Source of the DNA: Pseudomonas weihenstephanensis
GTDB taxonomy: Bacteria > Pseudomonadota > Gammaproteobacteria > Pseudomonadales > Pseudomonadaceae
Direction of reading: 5' to 3'
Assembly (NCBI RefSeq): GCF_001043055.1
Contig: NZ_JYLF01000010.1
Coordinates: forward strand, 1 to 64,000
DNA: 64,000 bases
Part shown: positions 61,244 to 64,000 of the stretch, piece after piece
Layout: every line of letters begins with the position of its first letter
Position numbering within the stretch: position 1 is the stretch's first letter
Notes under the pieces: model-generated
What the model was told of the DNA's origin: nothing
Database searches by the model: none
What the model saw: only the letters and a program-made list of their open reading frames with translations
Position numbers and translations under genes: made by a program

Positions 61244-64000
61244 TTATGCGCTTGCCTGATTGTCCAAGTTCTTTTTGAGCACCTGTTCGATGTTCTGGCT
61301 CCATGCCGCTTTGAACGCTGGATCAGAAGCAAACAGCTTATAGAGCTCCAGCTCGTCCTTCCGCCTTTTCAGCATTACGTCCTGGAGCATCTTTTCCAAT
61401 GCGAGGCCACGATTGTATGGGTCAGCATTGTCCTCGTATTTGGCCGAGTAGTCGGGGTGTGCGCGGATGCTGTTGACGATGTTGACGAACTTGACGCGTT
61501 GCTCCTCCGGAGTCGCGCTCCAGCCCTGAAACCAACGCTCGTTGAAGCTGCGAATGATTTCATCCAACGGATCAGTTTCTGGATCGCCGTCGCGGTTGCC
61601 GCGCGGGTTCGGGTTTTGCGGCGTCAGTTCTGTGTCGGAATCGTCGAGGCCGATTTCGTGGTTCAACTTGGTGCGCTCCAAGCCGTACGATGACAGGTCA
61701 ACTGCCTCAAGCAGTTCATCCAGCATATCCTGATTGGGATCTTTGATCTTGAGCTTGGGGATCAGAAACTTCAGCATCCAGAACAGCTTTTCCCACGCCA
61801 GCACTTCAAACGGGATGATCGATGCCATCTGACCATAGATCTTCACGAACTGCTTGGCCTTGATCTTGAAATCGATTTTCTCGGGGTCGAGCAACTCCAA
61901 CTCAGCGTTGAAGCGATTGGCTGCGAGATCGATGATCGGGCTGAGAGCCTGGGCATCTTCACCGGCAAAATAACGTGTGACGAAGTCTTCGACCTCCTGC
62001 CACTCGTATACTCCAGCTTGGTCCAATGCGTCCTTCAGCTCGTGCAACACGTTGACGTCGGTCACCTCGGATAGCGTTGTCACGGTGTAGAAGGGATCGA
62101 AGGCCGTCTTGATGTCATCGACGCTATTGAAGAAGTCGAGGATAAACAGATCTTCCGTACGCTTGCCAAGTTTAGGGGCCGAACGGTTCAGTCGGGACAG
62201 CGCCTGAACGGCCAAGACAAACTGCAGCTTCTTGTCCACATACATGGCGGTCAGTTTGGGTTGGTCGAATCCGGTCAGGTACTTGTTGGCGACGATCAGC
62301 AGGCGATAGTCGTCAGTGTCGAACTTTTCCCGCGTCTCGCTTTCGGGAAAGCCGTTCATCTCGGCTTCGGTGTACTTAAGCCCATCGACGATTTTCTCTC
62401 CCGAAAAAGCGATCAGCGCCTTGAATGGGGTTCCTTGGGCATCGAGCAGTTTGGTTACCGCCTTGTAATAGCGGACCGCGGCTTCGATGTTTTGGGTAAT
62501 GATCATCCCCTTCGCCTTGCCGCGAAGCTTCTTGGCATTCACGACCTGAGCAATGAAATGGTCCAGCATGATCTCGGCCTTGGTGTTGATCGTTTGCTGG
62601 CTGCGCTCGACATAGGCGCGCAGTTTCTTTTGGGCCTTCGCGGTGTCGAAAAGCGGGTTTTCCTCAACCGACTTCTGGATTTCGTAATAGCTTTTATAAG
62701 TTGTGTAGTTGGCCAGTACGTTGAGGATGAACCCTTCTTCGATCGCCTGCTTCATGCTGTAAAGATGGAACGGCTTGAAACTGCCGTCGGACTGTTGTTC
62801 ACCAAATTTCTCGAGCGTGGTGGCCTTGGGTGTCGCGGTAAAGGCCAGATAGGAGGCATTACCGCGCATCTTGCGCGACTGCATCGCCGCCAAGATGCGG
62901 TCCTGCGAGTCATCCTCGTCCGAGTCCACATCGCCCGCGCCCATCGCGCGGTTCATGTTGTCATGTGCTTGGCCGCTTTGTCCGCTATGCGCTTCGTCGA
63001 TGATCACGGCGAAACGTTTGTCGCTTAGGTCCGATATACCGTCGATGATGAAGGGGAACTTCTGGATAGTTGTGATGATGATTTTCTTGCCGTTCTCCAA
63101 CGCTGATTTCAAGTCGGCCGACCTCAGTGCTGGGGCGACGATGTTCTTGACCTCGGAGAAATCCTTGATGTTGTCGCGCAGTTGCTTGTCGAGCAAGCGC
63201 CGGTCCGTCACCACAATGACCGAGTCAAACAAGGGCTGGTCCAGACCCTTGGCGCCAGGCAGATCTGCGCTTTTGGGGTACGCTTCGATCAACTGATAGG
63301 CGGCCCAGGTGATCGAATTCGATTTGCCTGACCCCGCCGAGTGTTGGATCAGATAGCTGTGGCCGATACCATTGGTGGACGCATGGTCCAGCAGGCGCCG
63401 CACTACGTCCAACTGCTGATAGCGTGGAAATATCAGCGATTTCTTCGCCAGCGGCTCAGTCACTTTGCCCTCCAGCAGAACGAAATGCTGGATGATGCCT
63501 GCAAGGCTGGTCGGCGCAAACACTTCTTCCCACAGATAGGCGGTCTTGTGGCCGTTGGGGTTTGGCGGGTTTCCCTCGCCGTTGTTGTGGCCCTTGTTGA
63601 AGGGCAAGAAGAATGTAGAGGGTCCGGCCAGTTTGGTCGCCATGAACACCTCGTCGGTGTCCACCGCCATATGCACCAGCGCGCGGCCAAATTGCAGCAG
63701 AGACTGGGTGGCGTCACGCTTTTCGCGGTACTGCTTCTGGCCGTGAAAGCGGGCGGTTTGACCGGTCCAAGCGTTCTTTAACTCGACCGTGATAAGGGGC
63801 ATGCCGTTCAGGAACAGCACCATGTCGATCTCTTCCAGCAGGTTGCTCTGCGAATAGCGAACCTGGCGAGTGATGCTCCAAATATTGGCGGCGAAGTTTT
63901 CGTGGACGCGGGCGGCAGAGCTGGCCAGCGGGGAGGGATACATCAGCGAGAAGAATGCATCATCGATCGGCAGACCCTTTTTCAGCATATGCAGCAGGCC
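61244..64000 (-). CDS. hsdR: Type I restriction enzyme R subunit, 5' end outside the window
   Basis: About 918 codons visible; the frame is open to the window edge, so the N-terminus is missing. The PD-(D/E)XK nuclease core (EEIDMVLFLNGMPLITVELKN) lies near 63825-63775, Walker A (QHSAGSGKSNSITWAAYQ) near 63345-63300 and the DEAH box (VIIDEAHSGQSGQ) near 63010-62970, followed by NKYLTGFDQPKL and ALSRLNRSAP. The C-terminal coiled part ends in EQVLKKNLDNQASA. HsdR translocates and cuts unmodified DNA with HsdM and HsdS, which must lie outside the window. Confidence 0.93.
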   Translation of the reverse strand, partial: GLLHMLKKGLPIDDAFFSLMYPSPLASSAARVHENFAANIWSITRQVRYSQSNLLEEIDMVLFLNGMPLITVELKNAWTGQTARFHGQKQYREKRDATQSLLQFGRALVHMAVDTDEVFMATKLAGPSTFFLPFNKGHNNGEGNPPNPNGHKTAYLWEEVFAPTSLAGIIQHFVLLEGKVTEPLAKKSLIFPRYQQLDVVRRLLDHASTNGIGHSYLIQHSAGSGKSNSITWAAYQLIEAYPKSADLPGAKGLDQPLFDSVIVVTDRRLLDKQLRDNIKDFSEVKNIVAPALRSADLKSALENGKKIIITTIQKFPFIIDGISDLSDKRFAVIIDEAHSGQSGQAHDNMNRAMGAGDVDSDEDDSQDRILAAMQSRKMRGNASYLAFTATPKATTLEKFGEQQSDGSFKPFHLYSMKQAIEEGFILNVLANYTTYKSYYEIQKSVEENPLFDTAKAQKKLRAYVERSQQTINTKAEIMLDHFIAQVVNAKKLRGKAKGMIITQNIEAAVRYYKAVTKLLDAQGTPFKALIAFSGEKIVDGLKYTEAEMNGFPESETREKFDTDDYRLLIVANKYLTGFDQPKLTAMYVDKKLQFVLAVQALSRLNRSAPKLGKRTEDLFILDFFNSVDDIKTAFDPFYTVTTLSEVTDVNVLHELKDALDQAGVYEWQEVEDFVTRYFAGEDAQALSPIIDLAANRFNAELELLDPEKIDFKIKAKQFVKIYGQMASIIPFEVLAWEKLFWMLKFLIPKLKIKDPNQDMLDELLEAVDLSSYGLERTKLNHEIGLDDSDTELTPQNPNPRGNRDGDPETDPLDEIIRSFNERWFQGWSATPEEQRVKFVNIVNSIRAHPDYSAKYEDNADPYNRGLALEKMLQDVMLKRRKDELELYKLFASDPAFKAAWSQNIEQVLKKNLDNQASA

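Noticed and set aside
1..64000. CRISPR arrays
   Set aside because: No set of regularly spaced 25-40-base repeats was seen; the only short tandem repeats are the AACGCC and AAACGG units.

Overview
The window looks like a chromosome segment of a Pseudomonas (fluorescens/fragi-type). The evidence is the 5S rRNA 3' end at the left edge, the recC-recB-recD order, a yfiRNB c-di-GMP module, an OprD-family porin, REP-like palindromes and the general codon style. Species level cannot be fixed by eye.

Layout. (1) 1-120: tail of an rRNA operon and its terminator, then a shortened P-loop gene. (2) 0.9-10.1 kb: recCBD, translationally coupled. (3) 10.2-12.6 kb: yfiR-yfiN-yfiB behind a CRP/Vfr-like site. 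(4) 12.8-21.3 kb: an orphan type VI secretion (T6SS) island on the minus strand: vgrG, a DUF4123 adaptor, an immunity-like lipoprotein, a chimeric effector/adaptor gene, a second lipoprotein and a Lipase_3-type effector. It is bounded by two 93-bp direct repeats and carries a tyrosine-recombinase scrap at its left end. (5) 21-34.5 kb: core metabolism and transport, with a LysR regulator facing mmsA-mmsB, aroP, a LysR facing a TauE/SafE exporter, a YgiN-like monooxygenase, mdaB, another LysR, an extended SDR, ggt and a SulP transporter. (6) 34.5-38.1 kb: a lipoprotein, an HBM-like chemoreceptor and a histidine phosphatase. (7) 38.1-41.3 kb, minus strand: two DUF2589 proteins under a Mor-like activator, an unknown protein and a TM2 protein with an N-terminal OB/cold-shock-like segment. 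(8) 41.6-53.2 kb, plus strand: a complete tellurite/stress (Ter) locus. It combines a small-molecule biosynthesis module (ATP-grasp, PRTase-TRSP, HAD, PELOTA/StiP-type PRTase, CitE-like, HAD) with terZ-A-B-C-D-E, and includes a TerD-like domain fused to a trypsin-like protease. (9) 53.2-54.7 kb: a sigma-54-type promoter with three TTGCGCAA palindromes upstream of a truncated hcp and effector debris. (10) 54.9-60.1 kb: a tricarboxylate-type uptake cluster (LysR, PrpF/GalD-like isomerase, dctA scrap, CitMHS transporter with an amber codon, OprD porin). (11) 60.1-64 kb: IS remnant, terminator, a scrap resembling an HsdR C-terminus, and a large type I restriction hsdR running off the right edge.

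How it works together. The Ter locus is the most coherent system. Its six biosynthetic enzymes and seven Ter-domain proteins are packed in one direction, with overlapping start and stop codons in much of the run and a strong terminator after terE. The family context (Ter-linked production of a nucleotide-like metabolite, metal-binding TerD domains, membrane TerC) suggests a membrane-associated stress response. The protease fusion adds a possible proteolytic output. The T6SS island is a delivery cassette without core secretion genes, so it must depend on a T6SS elsewhere. Its internal tandem duplication and the eroded hcp locus show active remodelling of effector-immunity sets. The right-hand 10 kb shows gene decay (dctA, CitMHS amber, IS and hsdR scraps).
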